Assembly: GCA_044221315.1 (NCBI GenBank)
Contig: JBGAPK010000014.1
Span: forward strand, 1-64,000
DNA: 64,000 nt
Direction of reading: 5' to 3'
DNA from: JAFEBO01 sp044221315
GTDB taxonomy: Bacteria > Planctomycetota > Phycisphaerae > Phycisphaerales > UBA1924
Shown here: positions 8,606 to 17,251 of the stretch, piece by piece
How positions within the stretch are numbered: position 1 is the stretch's first letter
Layout: every line of letters starts with the position of its first letter
Position numbers and translations under genes: made by a program
The notes under the pieces: generated by a model
Told to the model about the DNA's origin: nothing
Databases searched by the model: none
What the model saw: the letters and a program-made list of their open reading frames with translations, nothing else

Positions 8606-10369
8606 TCACATCCGCGGCGTGTCCTTGATTGCCTTCTTCACCGTGTCCACCAATTGCTCGATCTGGAACGGCTTGAAGAGCACGCTCTGCAAACCCTCCT
8701 GGCTGGCGCGGACGATCGAGTGGTGCGGGTCGTATCCGAAGCCGGTCATGAGAATGACGGGGACATCGGGCCGGTACTTCTTTGCCGCGGCAAAGACTTC
8801 GTAGCCCGTGTGGTCGGGCATGCGGATGTCGCTGAGAACGAGGTCGTACGGAACTTCCTGCTCGATGGCGGCGGTCTCGAGCGCCTTGATCGCCTCGGTG
8901 CCGCCCTGACAAACCGTCACCCGCGCGCCGCGGTTTCGCAGCACGCTGCCGATGATCTGGCGGATCTTGGGCTGATCGTCTGCGATGAGCACGCGCCGGC
9001 CCTGGAGAACCGGGTCGAGCGTGCGGTTCTCGAGGGCTTTTTCGACGCCCAGCAGCGTCTGCGGCCCGGTGGCGACCTCGCGCACGCGGGACCGGATCGC
9101 CTCGACATCCCGGAGGATGCGGGCCACGTGTGCGCTGGTGGTCGGATCGCCGGCGACCACATGCTGCAGGAACTCGACCTGCTGCACGATGTCGGCGAGG
9201 GGCTCGGCCAGTTCGCCCTCAACCCGCCCGCTCACGCTTAGATTGGTCGTCGTGCGCTCGACGACAAGGTTCTCCTGCATGTGGACGGCCATGGCGATGT
9301 ACCGGGCGAAGATCTCCGCCAACTGCCGGTCGTCCTCGTCGAACGCCGCTTCCTCCTGGCTCTCGATGTTGAGGATGCCGATCACCTTGTCGTGCAGGCG
9401 GAGCGGGACGGTGAGACTCGAACGGGCGCCGTGCAGGCCGGGCAGAAACAACTCGTCCTTGCTGGTATCGTCGCAGATGTAGCTCTTGCCCGTTGCTGCC
9501 ACATACCCGCTGATGCCGTTGCCGTCGGGCTTGGCGAAGATGTCGAAGGCCTCGTACTCACTGGGGAGGCCGACCTTGATGACCAGTTCGAGCCTGCCGC
9601 TGCGGGCGTCGAGCAGGCGGATCGCGAAGTGGTCAAAACGCAGAAGGTCGCGCGAGAACCGCACGACCTTGTCTTCCAGAACCTTGAGCCGTTCCGCGGC
9701 ATTGAGTTTTCGAACCGCATCGGCGTCGAGCGTAAAAAGCTCCGCACCGGCCCGGTCGATCGCGTCCATGCGGAGCCGGACACGATTGGCGGCCGTCACG
9801 TCGCGGACGACCACCGACACGAGCGTGTCGCCCGGAGCAGCGGGTGATGGTTGCTCGGCTTCCACGAGCGAAAGGAACACGTCGTAATAACGCAGACCGT
9901 CGCCGGAGGAAAGTTCGAGACGCTGCCCGGCGGACCGCGGCCCGGGAGCTTCGGCAAGGCCAAGCCGCCGGTGCTCCACCATCTCGCCCCCGACTTCGCG
10001 CGCCGCAACCTCCAGCAACTCGCGAGTGCGCTGGTCGTACCCAAGGAAGAGGTCGTTCGCCCAAACCCGCTCGCCCCCACCACCACCCCCACTTCCCCCA
10101 CTCCCCCCACTCCCAACCCGATAGAGCGCGACCCCCTCGCCGATGGCGTTGAGGAGGGAGATGGGCCAGGCCAAGGCGGCGCCGGGGTCGGTCGCGTGCG
10201 TTTGCGGTGCTTGGTGATCGTCTGCGACCAACGGGCGAACCCCCTGAGAGCCGGTATTCTGGACCGGTCCGAGCGTCACATCGAAGGCGTGACCGAGCCG
10301 GTTCTTCAAGCGGGCAGCGTCGGCGCCGCCGCCGGAAAAGACCACGAGTTTTGGCCGGTCATCGGGCAT
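8606..10369 (-). CDS. PAS-like / GAF / receiver-domain regulatory protein
   Basis: Cytoplasmic signalling protein of about 587 residues. The order is a PAS-like segment (ISLLNAIGEGVALYRVG then VWANDLFLGYDQ), a GAF domain (DLLRFDHFAIRLLDARSGRL to GILNIESQEEAAFDEDDRQL), a helical linker, and a C-terminal response-regulator receiver. The receiver is complete: acidic pocket IADDQP, phosphoacceptor Asp in VLSDIRMPD, Thr in MTGF and Lys in FKPF. No histidine-kinase ATPase domain is present. A run of Ser/Gly (SGGSGGSGGGGGG) splits the PAS-like domain. Start at ATG 10369 (MPDDRPKLVVFSGGG); an open extension to 10531 lacks a ribosome site. Confidence 0.8.
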   Translation of the reverse strand: MPDDRPKLVVFSGGGADAARLKNRLGHAFDVTLGPVQNTGSQGVRPLVADDHQAPQTHATDPGAALAWPISLLNAIGEGVALYRVGSGGSGGSGGGGGGERVWANDLFLGYDQRTRELLEVAAREVGGEMVEHRRLGLAEAPGPRSAGQRLELSSGDGLRYYDVFLSLVEAEQPSPAAPGDTLVSVVVRDVTAANRVRLRMDAIDRAGAELFTLDADAVRKLNAAERLKVLEDKVVRFSRDLLRFDHFAIRLLDARSGRLELVIKVGLPSEYEAFDIFAKPDGNGISGYVAATGKSYICDDTSKDELFLPGLHGARSSLTVPLRLHDKVIGILNIESQEEAAFDEDDRQLAEIFARYIAMAVHMQENLVVERTTTNLSVSGRVEGELAEPLADIVQQVEFLQHVVAGDPTTSAHVARILRDVEAIRSRVREVATGPQTLLGVEKALENRTLDPVLQGRRVLIADDQPKIRQIIGSVLRNRGARVTVCQGGTEAIKALETAAIEQEVPYDLVLSDIRMPDHTGYEVFAAAKKYRPDVPVILMTGFGYDPHHSIVRASQEGLQSVLFKPFQIEQLVDTVKKAIKDTPRM

Positions 10370-10554
10370 CCGGGCCAGCAATCTGTTCGATGGCAAACGC
10401 GAACACGTTGCGACCGAGTGTAACCGACGGGGCAATTCCCGCACCATCAAGAATCCGCTGGCCGCAAATACTGCATGTTGCCGATTCCATGCTTCACCGA
10501 ACTCCTGTCTGATATCGTCTGGGGCCCGCAAAGGGCTTCAGCCGTCCGAGAATT

Positions 10555-10578
10555 CCCGGGTGGGCATCCACCCCCGGG
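10555..10578 (+). promoter_or_regulatory. GC-rich hairpin in the leader of the ABC operon
   Basis: CCCGGGTGG and CCACCCCCGGG form an imperfect inverted repeat with a four-base loop about 43 bp before the ATPase start. It could be a leader attenuator or a terminator of upstream transcription. The rest of the 251-bp divergent region (10370-10620) shows no gene. Confidence 0.3.
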
Positions 10579-10620
10579 CCAACCGGTCCAGACCTCTGCA
10601 CCCGCAGATTTGCCGCCCTC

Positions 10621-11589
10621 ATGCTCCAGGTCCGTGATATTCACAAGTGGTACGGCCCGTTTCACGCCCTGCGGGGGGTGACCTTTCGGGCGGAACGGGG
10701 CGAGGTGGTCGGGCTGCTCGGGCCGAACGGGGCGGGCAAGACTACGACGATCCGGCTTGTGACCGGCGTATTTCCGCCTTCCAGAGGCGAGATCGAGGTG
10801 GATGGCTCGTCCATCCTGACCGGCGGAGAGGAAAGCAGAAGAACAATCGGGTATCTACCCGAGTCGGCTCCGCTCTACCCGGAGATGAGCGTCGCGGGAT
10901 ACCTGGACTACCGGGCAAGGCTGTTCGGCCTAGAGCGGGGCGATCGAAAGGGCCTGATCGCCCGAGCGATGCACATCGGGGCGCTGGAGAGCGTCCGTCG
11001 AAAGCGGATCGGGGCGTTGTCGAAAGGGTTCCGCCAGCGCGTGGGACTGGCGGCGGCGGCGCTGCACCGTCCCGGGTTGCTGATCCTGGACGAGCCCGCG
11101 AACGGGCTTGACCCAACCCAGATCCGCCAGATGCGCGAGACGATCCGGTCGCTGTCGAAGGACGCGTGCGTGCTCCTCAGTTCGCACATCCTGAGCGAGG
11201 TCGAACTGACGTGCGATCGCGTGGTGATCATCGCCGGTGGGCGCGTTCTCGCGGACGGGACGCCGGCGGAACTGCGCGAACGACACGCCCCCGACCGATC
11301 CATCCTGATCGAGGTCGCTGAGCACGAAGCCACAGCCGCCACAATCGCGGTGCGCTCGACCGAGCAGATCGCGTCGGTCGAGTCGGTCCGCAGCGAGAAC
11401 GGATGGCGAACGCTGCGGGCGCGCAGTCGCCCCGGCGCCGAGAGCGGCGGCGAAGTGATGGCGCGGGTTGCGAAAGCGCTGCACGGGGTGGGCGTCGTGC
11501 CCCGCCTGATCGCGCCGGATGCGCCGAGCCTTGAGCGTGTGTTCCACCTGCTGCTGGAATCATCGGCGGAAGCGGAGGCGGCGGCGTGA
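10621..11589 (+). CDS. ABC transporter ATP-binding protein (GldA-like)
   Basis: ATPase subunit of 322 residues for an ABC-2 type exporter. Walker A is GPNGAGKTTTIRL (about residues 37-49), the signature region is LSKGFRQRVGLAAAALHRP, and Walker B is LLILDEPANGLDP. The C-terminal 80 residues form the extra domain common in GldA and related ATPases. It is followed by a permease (GTGA overlap) and a GldG-like protein. This gldA-F-G arrangement is widespread outside gliding bacteria, so gliding should not be assumed. Confidence 0.92.
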   Translation: MLQVRDIHKWYGPFHALRGVTFRAERGEVVGLLGPNGAGKTTTIRLVTGVFPPSRGEIEVDGSSILTGGEESRRTIGYLPESAPLYPEMSVAGYLDYRARLFGLERGDRKGLIARAMHIGALESVRRKRIGALSKGFRQRVGLAAAALHRPGLLILDEPANGLDPTQIRQMRETIRSLSKDACVLLSSHILSEVELTCDRVVIIAGGRVLADGTPAELRERHAPDRSILIEVAEHEATAATIAVRSTEQIASVESVRSENGWRTLRARSRPGAESGGEVMARVAKALHGVGVVPRLIAPDAPSLERVFHLLLESSAEAEAAA

Positions 11590-12308
11590 GCAAAGCCCTG
11601 ACCATCGCGAGGCGGGAGTTCTCGTCGTTCTTCCGGCTGCCGGTCGGGTGGTTCACGGTGGCGCTATTCCTGTTTCTTTGCGGGTGCGTCTTCGCCCTGG
11701 TAGTGCTGGCCCCGGGGCGGGTGGCGAGCCTGCGGGCCTTCTTTGGCGCGGCAGGATGGCTTCTGCTGCCCGTCGTGCCGGCGGTGAGCATGAGACTCTT
11801 CAGCGAGGAGATGCGGAGCGGGACGATCGAGCCGCTGATTACCTCGCCTGCACGGGACATGTCGATCGTGCTCGGGAAATACCTGGGCGCGGCGGCGATG
11901 CTGGCGATGATGCTGCTGCCGACGTTGCTGTACGCCGCCGTGATCGCGAAGGTGTCGCCGCGCCCGCCGGAGATCGGGCCGCTGGTGGCGGGATACCTGA
12001 GCCTACTGCTGCCGGGGTTGTTCTACCTGTCCGTAGGGACGCTCTGCTCGGCGCTCACGAACAACCAGACCCTGGCGTTTCTCGGAACGCTGTTCATCCT
12101 GCTCGCGCTGCTGCTGACATCGGCGCTCGGACCTTCGGTGGCCCCCGCGTGGGTGCAGCCCTGGCTTGGATGGCTGTCGTTCGACGCTCGAATTCAGGAC
12201 TTTGCGAAGGGCGTGATCGATCTGCGCCACGTGGTGTTCTTCCTGACGGCGTGCGTCTTTCCGATTCTGCTGGCGGGCGTGGCGCTGCGGGCCCGGAGGC
12301 TTGGATGA
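11586..12308 (+). CDS. ABC-2 type transporter permease (GldF-like)
   Basis: Membrane subunit of 240 residues with about six hydrophobic helices. The motif MRLFSEEMRSGTIEPLITSPA is the hallmark of this ABC-2 permease group. It starts at GTG 11586 overlapping the ATPase stop (GTGA), and its stop overlaps the next ATG, so all three genes look translationally coupled. Confidence 0.9.
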   Translation: MSKALTIARREFSSFFRLPVGWFTVALFLFLCGCVFALVVLAPGRVASLRAFFGAAGWLLLPVVPAVSMRLFSEEMRSGTIEPLITSPARDMSIVLGKYLGAAAMLAMMLLPTLLYAAVIAKVSPRPPEIGPLVAGYLSLLLPGLFYLSVGTLCSALTNNQTLAFLGTLFILLALLLTSALGPSVAPAWVQPWLGWLSFDARIQDFAKGVIDLRHVVFFLTACVFPILLAGVALRARRLG

Positions 12309-14434
12309 TGCGCCGGCTGTCGTTCTGGACATGGACCCTGATCGGGTTGCTCGCGGCCGTCGCCTCGATCGCGATGGCGGACGTGCTGGCTTCACGCTTT
12401 GCCCCCCGCTTTGATGTCACGGCGACCGGGGAACACCGGCTCAGCCCTCGGGCGAGCGCGGTGCTCGGGCGATTGCCGGCCCCCGCCCGGCTCATTGTCG
12501 CGGCGGACCTCCATCGGGTCAGCCCGGAGGCGCTGCGCGACACCACGGATGTGCTCGACCGTTTCGTGCGCAGCGGCAAGCTCGAAATGGCGATGATCGA
12601 CATCGGATCGCCCGCCGGGCCGGGGCAGTACCGTGACGTGCTCGCCGATCTCGTGGAGCGGGATCGGGGCGAGATCGATGCGCAAGCGGCGGCGATCCGA
12701 GCCTCGGCCGCGACGGCCGGTGAACTATCGGCGTGGTGCCAGACTTCGCTTTCCCGCTCGCTCGACGACCTGCGCGCCGCGTTGCCCGCGGGCGGCTCGG
12801 CCGCGAATCAGCAGGCCAAGTCGGCGCTCGAGCAGCGTGCGGCGGGCGCCCGGATCGCCGGGCGCGACCTGGCGGCGTCGCTCGGAAAACTGGAAGAACT
12901 GCTCTCCGCGAAAATCGGCGACATCGAACTGCCCGCGACGGACAGGGCCGCGGATTCCCTCCGCAAGGAGATACGCGGCGCGACCGACCAGATCAGCCAG
13001 ATTGTCGGTGAATTACGCCGGCTCTCGAAGCAGACGGAACTGGGCGATGCGTTCACGCAGCGTGCCGCCAACGCCGCGGACCAGATTGCGTTGCAGCGAG
13101 ATCGGCTCAGCGTGCTCGCCGAATCCCTCTCCCGCCTCGCCAGGCCCGGAGTACTGCGGATCGCGTCGGCCCTGCGCCAGTCGGCGGCCGCGATCCTTGT
13201 GCCGCCGTCGGGCGGACGGCTTTCGGCGATCCCGCTGAACGAGTTCTTCCCGGCGCAGGAATTGGTGCTCTCCGCGGGTGCGCGGGCTGACAATCGGCGC
13301 CGAGTCGAGGAAATCCTGACGGCCGCACTCGCGTCGTCGCTGATGGACAAGCAGCCGATCGCCGTGTTCATGCACGCCGAAGAGAAGCCCTGGGTGCTCG
13401 ACGCGCCGTTCCTCGAGAAGATGCGGGAAAACCTGGCCATGAAGGGCATCGACATGGTCGAATGGGCCGTGCTGCTCGAGGCCGAGCCGTCGGGGTTGAC
13501 ACGGCTGGATCCAGCCCGGTCGCGGCCGACCGTATTCATCGCCATGCCGCCCGATTCAACGACCGCGGCACGGCCCGGCGAGCAGCGCGGCGGAATCGAT
13601 CGGTCGCAGCGACTCGGCGGGGCGGTCGATCGTCTTGCGGCCGAGGGAAAGAACATTCTCCTCTGCCTCAACCCCTCGATCCAGCGTACCTACGGCGACG
13701 CGGATCCGATCTGCACGGCGCTCAAGCGGTTCGGACTCGAGGCAAGCACCGGGAGCCCAGTGTTCACGGAAAGGTTCGCCGATGGGAAGCGCGAGGTTGA
13801 AACCGACCGCTCGGTCATCGCCGATTCGACGGGAAAGACCGAATCGGCGCTCACGGGAGCACTGCGGGGGCTGCCAACCATCCTGCCATGGCCGATCGGT
13901 ATCCGGCCCGATCCCCGGGCGTCGGGGCAGACCTCCGCACAGATCGTGCCGATGCTCACGATCCCTGCGGAGGATTCTGCATGGGGCGAGACGCGCTGGC
14001 TCCGGGTTTGGCAAACGCCGCGCTCGCAGCGGGCGCTCATCGCGGAAACGCCGCGCTTTGATGCGGGTCAGGACGAGCGTGGGCCTTGGACTGTGGCAGT
14101 GAGCGCGGAGCGATCCGAATCCGGTCGCGGGGTCCAGCGACTGGTGGTCGTCGGCTCCAACGGGTGGTTCTTTGATTCGTTGACACAGCCTTCGGCGCAG
14201 GTGGACGGGCGCGTGCTCGCACCTTTCCCGGGCAACCAGGAACTCTTCGACTCAGCGATCTACTGGCTGAGCTTTGCGGATGATCTGATCGCGCAAAGCC
14301 CTCAATCGAGCGCTGTTCCGCTCATCGGCGCCATCGATCCCGTCCGCCTTTTCTGGCTGCGCCTGCTGATCGTGCTGGGCATTCCGCTGTGCGTGCTCGC
14401 CCTGGGCGTGGTGCATCGCGCGCTGTTCGGCTGA
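12305..14434 (+). CDS. GldG-like ABC-associated protein
   Basis: Protein of 709 residues. An N-terminal membrane helix (about residues 7-25) is followed by the GldG/ABC-type auxiliary domain (SRFAPRFDVTATGEHRLSPR, then catalytic-looking but poorly conserved segments), a long helical insert (about 100-280) and a C-terminal membrane helix (LRLLIVLGIPLCVLALGVVH). It is the third gene of the coupled ABC set; in Bacteroidetes GldG acts with GldF in the membrane. Start ATG 12305 or 12308 (ATGATG). The open frame to 11519 is only read-through in the wrong frame of upstream genes. Substrate unknown. Confidence 0.82.
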   Translation: MMRRLSFWTWTLIGLLAAVASIAMADVLASRFAPRFDVTATGEHRLSPRASAVLGRLPAPARLIVAADLHRVSPEALRDTTDVLDRFVRSGKLEMAMIDIGSPAGPGQYRDVLADLVERDRGEIDAQAAAIRASAATAGELSAWCQTSLSRSLDDLRAALPAGGSAANQQAKSALEQRAAGARIAGRDLAASLGKLEELLSAKIGDIELPATDRAADSLRKEIRGATDQISQIVGELRRLSKQTELGDAFTQRAANAADQIALQRDRLSVLAESLSRLARPGVLRIASALRQSAAAILVPPSGGRLSAIPLNEFFPAQELVLSAGARADNRRRVEEILTAALASSLMDKQPIAVFMHAEEKPWVLDAPFLEKMRENLAMKGIDMVEWAVLLEAEPSGLTRLDPARSRPTVFIAMPPDSTTAARPGEQRGGIDRSQRLGGAVDRLAAEGKNILLCLNPSIQRTYGDADPICTALKRFGLEASTGSPVFTERFADGKREVETDRSVIADSTGKTESALTGALRGLPTILPWPIGIRPDPRASGQTSAQIVPMLTIPAEDSAWGETRWLRVWQTPRSQRALIAETPRFDAGQDERGPWTVAVSAERSESGRGVQRLVVVGSNGWFFDSLTQPSAQVDGRVLAPFPGNQELFDSAIYWLSFADDLIAQSPQSSAVPLIGAIDPVRLFWLRLLIVLGIPLCVLALGVVHRALFG

Positions 14435-14920
14435 GAGTGCCCCGGGCTCCGGAGGCGACTCGATCGGGGCGTGGAGCAGGTGCATGCCGCAGGACGTGCA
14501 GACCCAGTCGCGATGGCCGTGCGGCCGGACGGGACCGCCGCAAAAGCCGCAGGTCTCCGAACCCGCGTCGGCGATCGCGTGCCTGGTTCCGCACTCGGGG
14601 CAGACGAGCGCGCCGCCGGTGGATTGGGGCTCGAGCCCCCTGAGGCTGTAGCCGCAGCGCCGGCAGGCCTCGTCGCGCCGGACGGGCAGCATGGCGATGT
14701 AGACGCCGATGAGCCCAACGATGCCCCCGAAAGGAATCAGCAGCAGAAGGAACGACTCGGTGCGTACGACGCCGAACATGCCGCCCAGCCAGAGATAGAA
14801 CTTTCCGATGAACCAGACGCCCAGGACACCCGCCCCCGCCGCGGCAAAGCCGATCCAGTGCCGGCGCCATTTGAGCGCGGCCCACCAGACCAGCACGGCA
14901 TAGGCGACGAACAGCATCAT
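14252..14920 (-). CDS. Membrane protein with zinc-ribbon motifs, overlapping gldG-like 3' end
   Basis: Hypothetical protein of about 222 residues. It has three or four N-terminal hydrophobic helices (MMLFVAYAVLVWWAALKW onwards), then two zinc-finger-like pairs: CRRCGYSLRG with CPECGT, and CGFCGG with CTSCGMHLL. The CxxCGYxLxG form is common in planctomycete membrane proteins. The last 60 residues are antisense to the end of the GldG-like gene, a 183-bp tail-to-tail overlap, and have low-complexity composition, so the true 3' end deserves doubt. Function unknown. Confidence 0.6.
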   Translation of the reverse strand: MMLFVAYAVLVWWAALKWRRHWIGFAAAGAGVLGVWFIGKFYLWLGGMFGVVRTESFLLLLIPFGGIVGLIGVYIAMLPVRRDEACRRCGYSLRGLEPQSTGGALVCPECGTRHAIADAGSETCGFCGGPVRPHGHRDWVCTSCGMHLLHAPIESPPEPGALSAEQRAMHHAQGEHAQRNAQHDQQAQPEKADGIDGADERNSARLRALRDQIIRKAQPVDR

Positions 14921-14982
14921 CTCCGGATCAAGATCCCTTCGGGCGGGCCCATGTGTTCGCAAACCGGTGGACCCCGTTGGGG

Positions 14983-16089
14983 CTAGCGACCGGCCTTGAA
15001 GAACGTCCGCAGGGAATCGTAGATGTCGTCGCGCCCGTTCACCTTGCTGGTAATCAAGCGTGGACCGAGCTCGTCGGACGCACCGTCCTTGAAGGCCTCG
15101 TTGAGCACGTTGATGAAGCTGCCGCTGCCGTACGCGCTGGTCACTTGGCAGTAGCCGAACATGTTGCAGATGGGCAGGAGCTGCTCCTCGAGGATCTTGA
15201 CGCAGAGCCGGTTGTCGGCATCCGAGCTGTTGTCCCCGTCGGAGAAGTGGAACAGGTACGTATTCCAGTCACCCGGGTCGTAGTGGGTGTCGAGCAGTTC
15301 GCGGCATGCGGTGAACGCGCTGCTGATGCGGGTGCCGCCGTCCTCACGGACGCTGAAGAAGGTCTTTCGATCGACCTCCTGTGCACGCACGTCGTGAACG
15401 ATGAATCGGCACTCGACGCCCTCGTAATTCCGCCGGAGCCAGGTGTCGATCCAGAACGCCTCGAGACGCACAAGTTCCTTCTGCTCGTCGCCCATCGAAC
15501 CCGAGACGTCCATCATGTAGACGATCAGGGCGTTGCTCTGCGGCTTCTTGATCTCGTTCCAGCTGCGGTAGCGCAGGTCGTTACGGATGGGGACGATGAC
15601 GGGGTTCCCCGCGTCGTAGGTGCCCATCGAGATCTGGCGTTTGAGCGCCTCGCGGTACGTGCGTTTGAAGTGACGCAGCGCCGCCGGACCGACGGGTCGG
15701 ATCCCGGAATACTTGTCGCGGATGGTCGTGATGCGATGCTCACCGCGTGGCTTGATGCGCGGGAGCTTGAGTTCCTCCGCGAGAATGTCGGCCAGTTCCT
15801 CCATCGAGACATCGACCTCGAGGATGTGCTTGCCCTCCTGCTCGCCACCCTGCCCCTTCTGTCCGCCGACGGACTGGCCTTCCTGGCCCTCGCCCATGCC
15901 GACGCCGCCGGAGTTGTCGCCGTAGCGGAAGGTCGGAATGTCGATGTCGTGGACGGGTATGGAGACGAAGCGCTTGCCCTCGCGCCCGATGAGTTCGCCG
16001 CGCGAGAGGAACTTGCGCAGATCGCGACGGATCTTGCCCTGCACGATCTGGCGGAAGCGCTGATGGTCCTGTTCGATCTTGCTGACCAT
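14983..16089 (-). CDS. DUF444 (YeaH/YhbH) family von Willebrand-type protein
   Basis: Protein of 368 residues with the family's N-terminal signature (IEQDHQRFRQIVQGKIRRDL, IPVHDIDIPTFRYG) and a C-terminal von Willebrand A fold carrying the metal site DVSGSMG and the motif HFSDGDNSSD. In enterobacteria and Bacillus this family is usually encoded with the kinase PrkA and SpoVR and is linked to stress or sporulation. Neither partner is visible here. A Gly/Gln-rich linker follows the N-terminus. ATG 16089 is preceded by a G-rich stretch; GTG 16098 is also possible. Confidence 0.88.
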   Translation of the reverse strand: MVSKIEQDHQRFRQIVQGKIRRDLRKFLSRGELIGREGKRFVSIPVHDIDIPTFRYGDNSGGVGMGEGQEGQSVGGQKGQGGEQEGKHILEVDVSMEELADILAEELKLPRIKPRGEHRITTIRDKYSGIRPVGPAALRHFKRTYREALKRQISMGTYDAGNPVIVPIRNDLRYRSWNEIKKPQSNALIVYMMDVSGSMGDEQKELVRLEAFWIDTWLRRNYEGVECRFIVHDVRAQEVDRKTFFSVREDGGTRISSAFTACRELLDTHYDPGDWNTYLFHFSDGDNSSDADNRLCVKILEEQLLPICNMFGYCQVTSAYGSGSFINVLNEAFKDGASDELGPRLITSKVNGRDDIYDSLRTFFKAGR

Positions 16090-16273
16090 ACCCCCCACCC
16101 TATCCCAGCCGCTGCGTCCTGCATTCCCGCACGCGGCCGTGCGCGCGGGGCGCTCTCTGAGAACCGATGCGCCGCCGGAGTCGGTCCGGATGCGGGCCGC
16201 ATGAAAAGTCGATCATCCTCGCCAAAATCACTACCGCTCGGGACCGACCCACGATCATCGGCCGAAAACGGTT

Positions 16274-17251
16274 TCAGCTTCTTTCAGTGTCTTTGCCGAG
16301 CGCACGATCGGCCGCCGATCGCCGGAATGCCCCCACCAGCCACCACACGCAGGCCAACCCCGTCGGGATCGCCACGGCCGCCTCGCAGGCCCTGTTCAGC
16401 AGTTCGGTCGAAATGCCGAACGCCACCGGCATATCGGAACCACTGCCGAACCATGCCGGGAGCGTCCGCGCGGCGAAGCCCACCATCCATTCTCGGACGC
16501 CCAGACCGTTGCCGGCGAGGGGAATAAGCGAGGCCGACTGACTTATCCCGGCTATGGCCGCGCTCTCGCTGACCCCCATTGGCTTTCCGGCAAGATGGAA
16601 AAGCACCCAGTACCGGACAGCCCACACCATCGAATCCGCGTACCGGAATGCGAACGAGAGGGCGTAGCGCCACCAGTGCGCGGTTGCGCCGGAACGCGGC
16701 AGCACCCAGGCGCACGCGAGCGCCACGCCAAGCGGCAGCGCGACCAGGCCGGCGCGATGAAGTTCGCCGAGCCCGAGCATCGCTGCGATTGTGGCGATCC
16801 CGGCTTGCAGAACAAAGCACCCAAGCCCGATCACAATGCCCTGCACGACGATCAGGACCGACCAGCGCACGTCAATATTGCTCACGGCCTTCTGATAGGC
16901 CACCCGTCCGGCGACACCCGGCTTGAACGGCAGATAGTTGAGAAGCCACGTCGCGCCGAGGAGGGCGAACATCTCGAGCGCGCCCATGCGGCCGAACCGC
17001 GTCGTCAGGACCAGGAAACTCGCCGACGCGAGCGCGAGACAGATCAGCGGCAGCAGCAGAAGCGCCGCGAGCGCGCCGGGCCGGTGCATGGCCGACCCGA
17101 ACGCCACGAACCCTCCGGACGAATTCCTGAACGCCGCGATCAGCGCTCCCGCAAAAAGGGTCAGGCCGATCGCGAACAGGACCACGCGGACCGATCGCCG
17201 CCGGAGAGCGGCGGGCAGCACCGTGACCGGTGCGTCCGAACCCGGGTTCAC
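16274..17251 (-). CDS. Flippase-like integral membrane protein (LPG synthase N-terminal type)
   Basis: About eight transmembrane helices over 325 residues, with NYLPFKPG and GNGLGVREW, motifs of the YbhN/lysylphosphatidylglycerol-synthase membrane family (UPF0104). Members include lipid flippases, but a specific lipid cannot be assigned. It starts at GTG 17251, overlapping by four bases the stop of the large secreted helical-repeat gene upstream, so the two are cotranscribed and coupled. Confidence 0.78.
   Translation of the reverse strand: MNPGSDAPVTVLPAALRRRSVRVVLFAIGLTLFAGALIAAFRNSSGGFVAFGSAMHRPGALAALLLLPLICLALASASFLVLTTRFGRMGALEMFALLGATWLLNYLPFKPGVAGRVAYQKAVSNIDVRWSVLIVVQGIVIGLGCFVLQAGIATIAAMLGLGELHRAGLVALPLGVALACAWVLPRSGATAHWWRYALSFAFRYADSMVWAVRYWVLFHLAGKPMGVSESAAIAGISQSASLIPLAGNGLGVREWMVGFAARTLPAWFGSGSDMPVAFGISTELLNRACEAAVAIPTGLACVWWLVGAFRRSAADRALGKDTERS

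Noticed and set aside
10621..14434. Gliding motility operon
   Set aside because: GldA/F/G-type ABC sets occur widely in non-gliding bacteria and no other gld genes are present.
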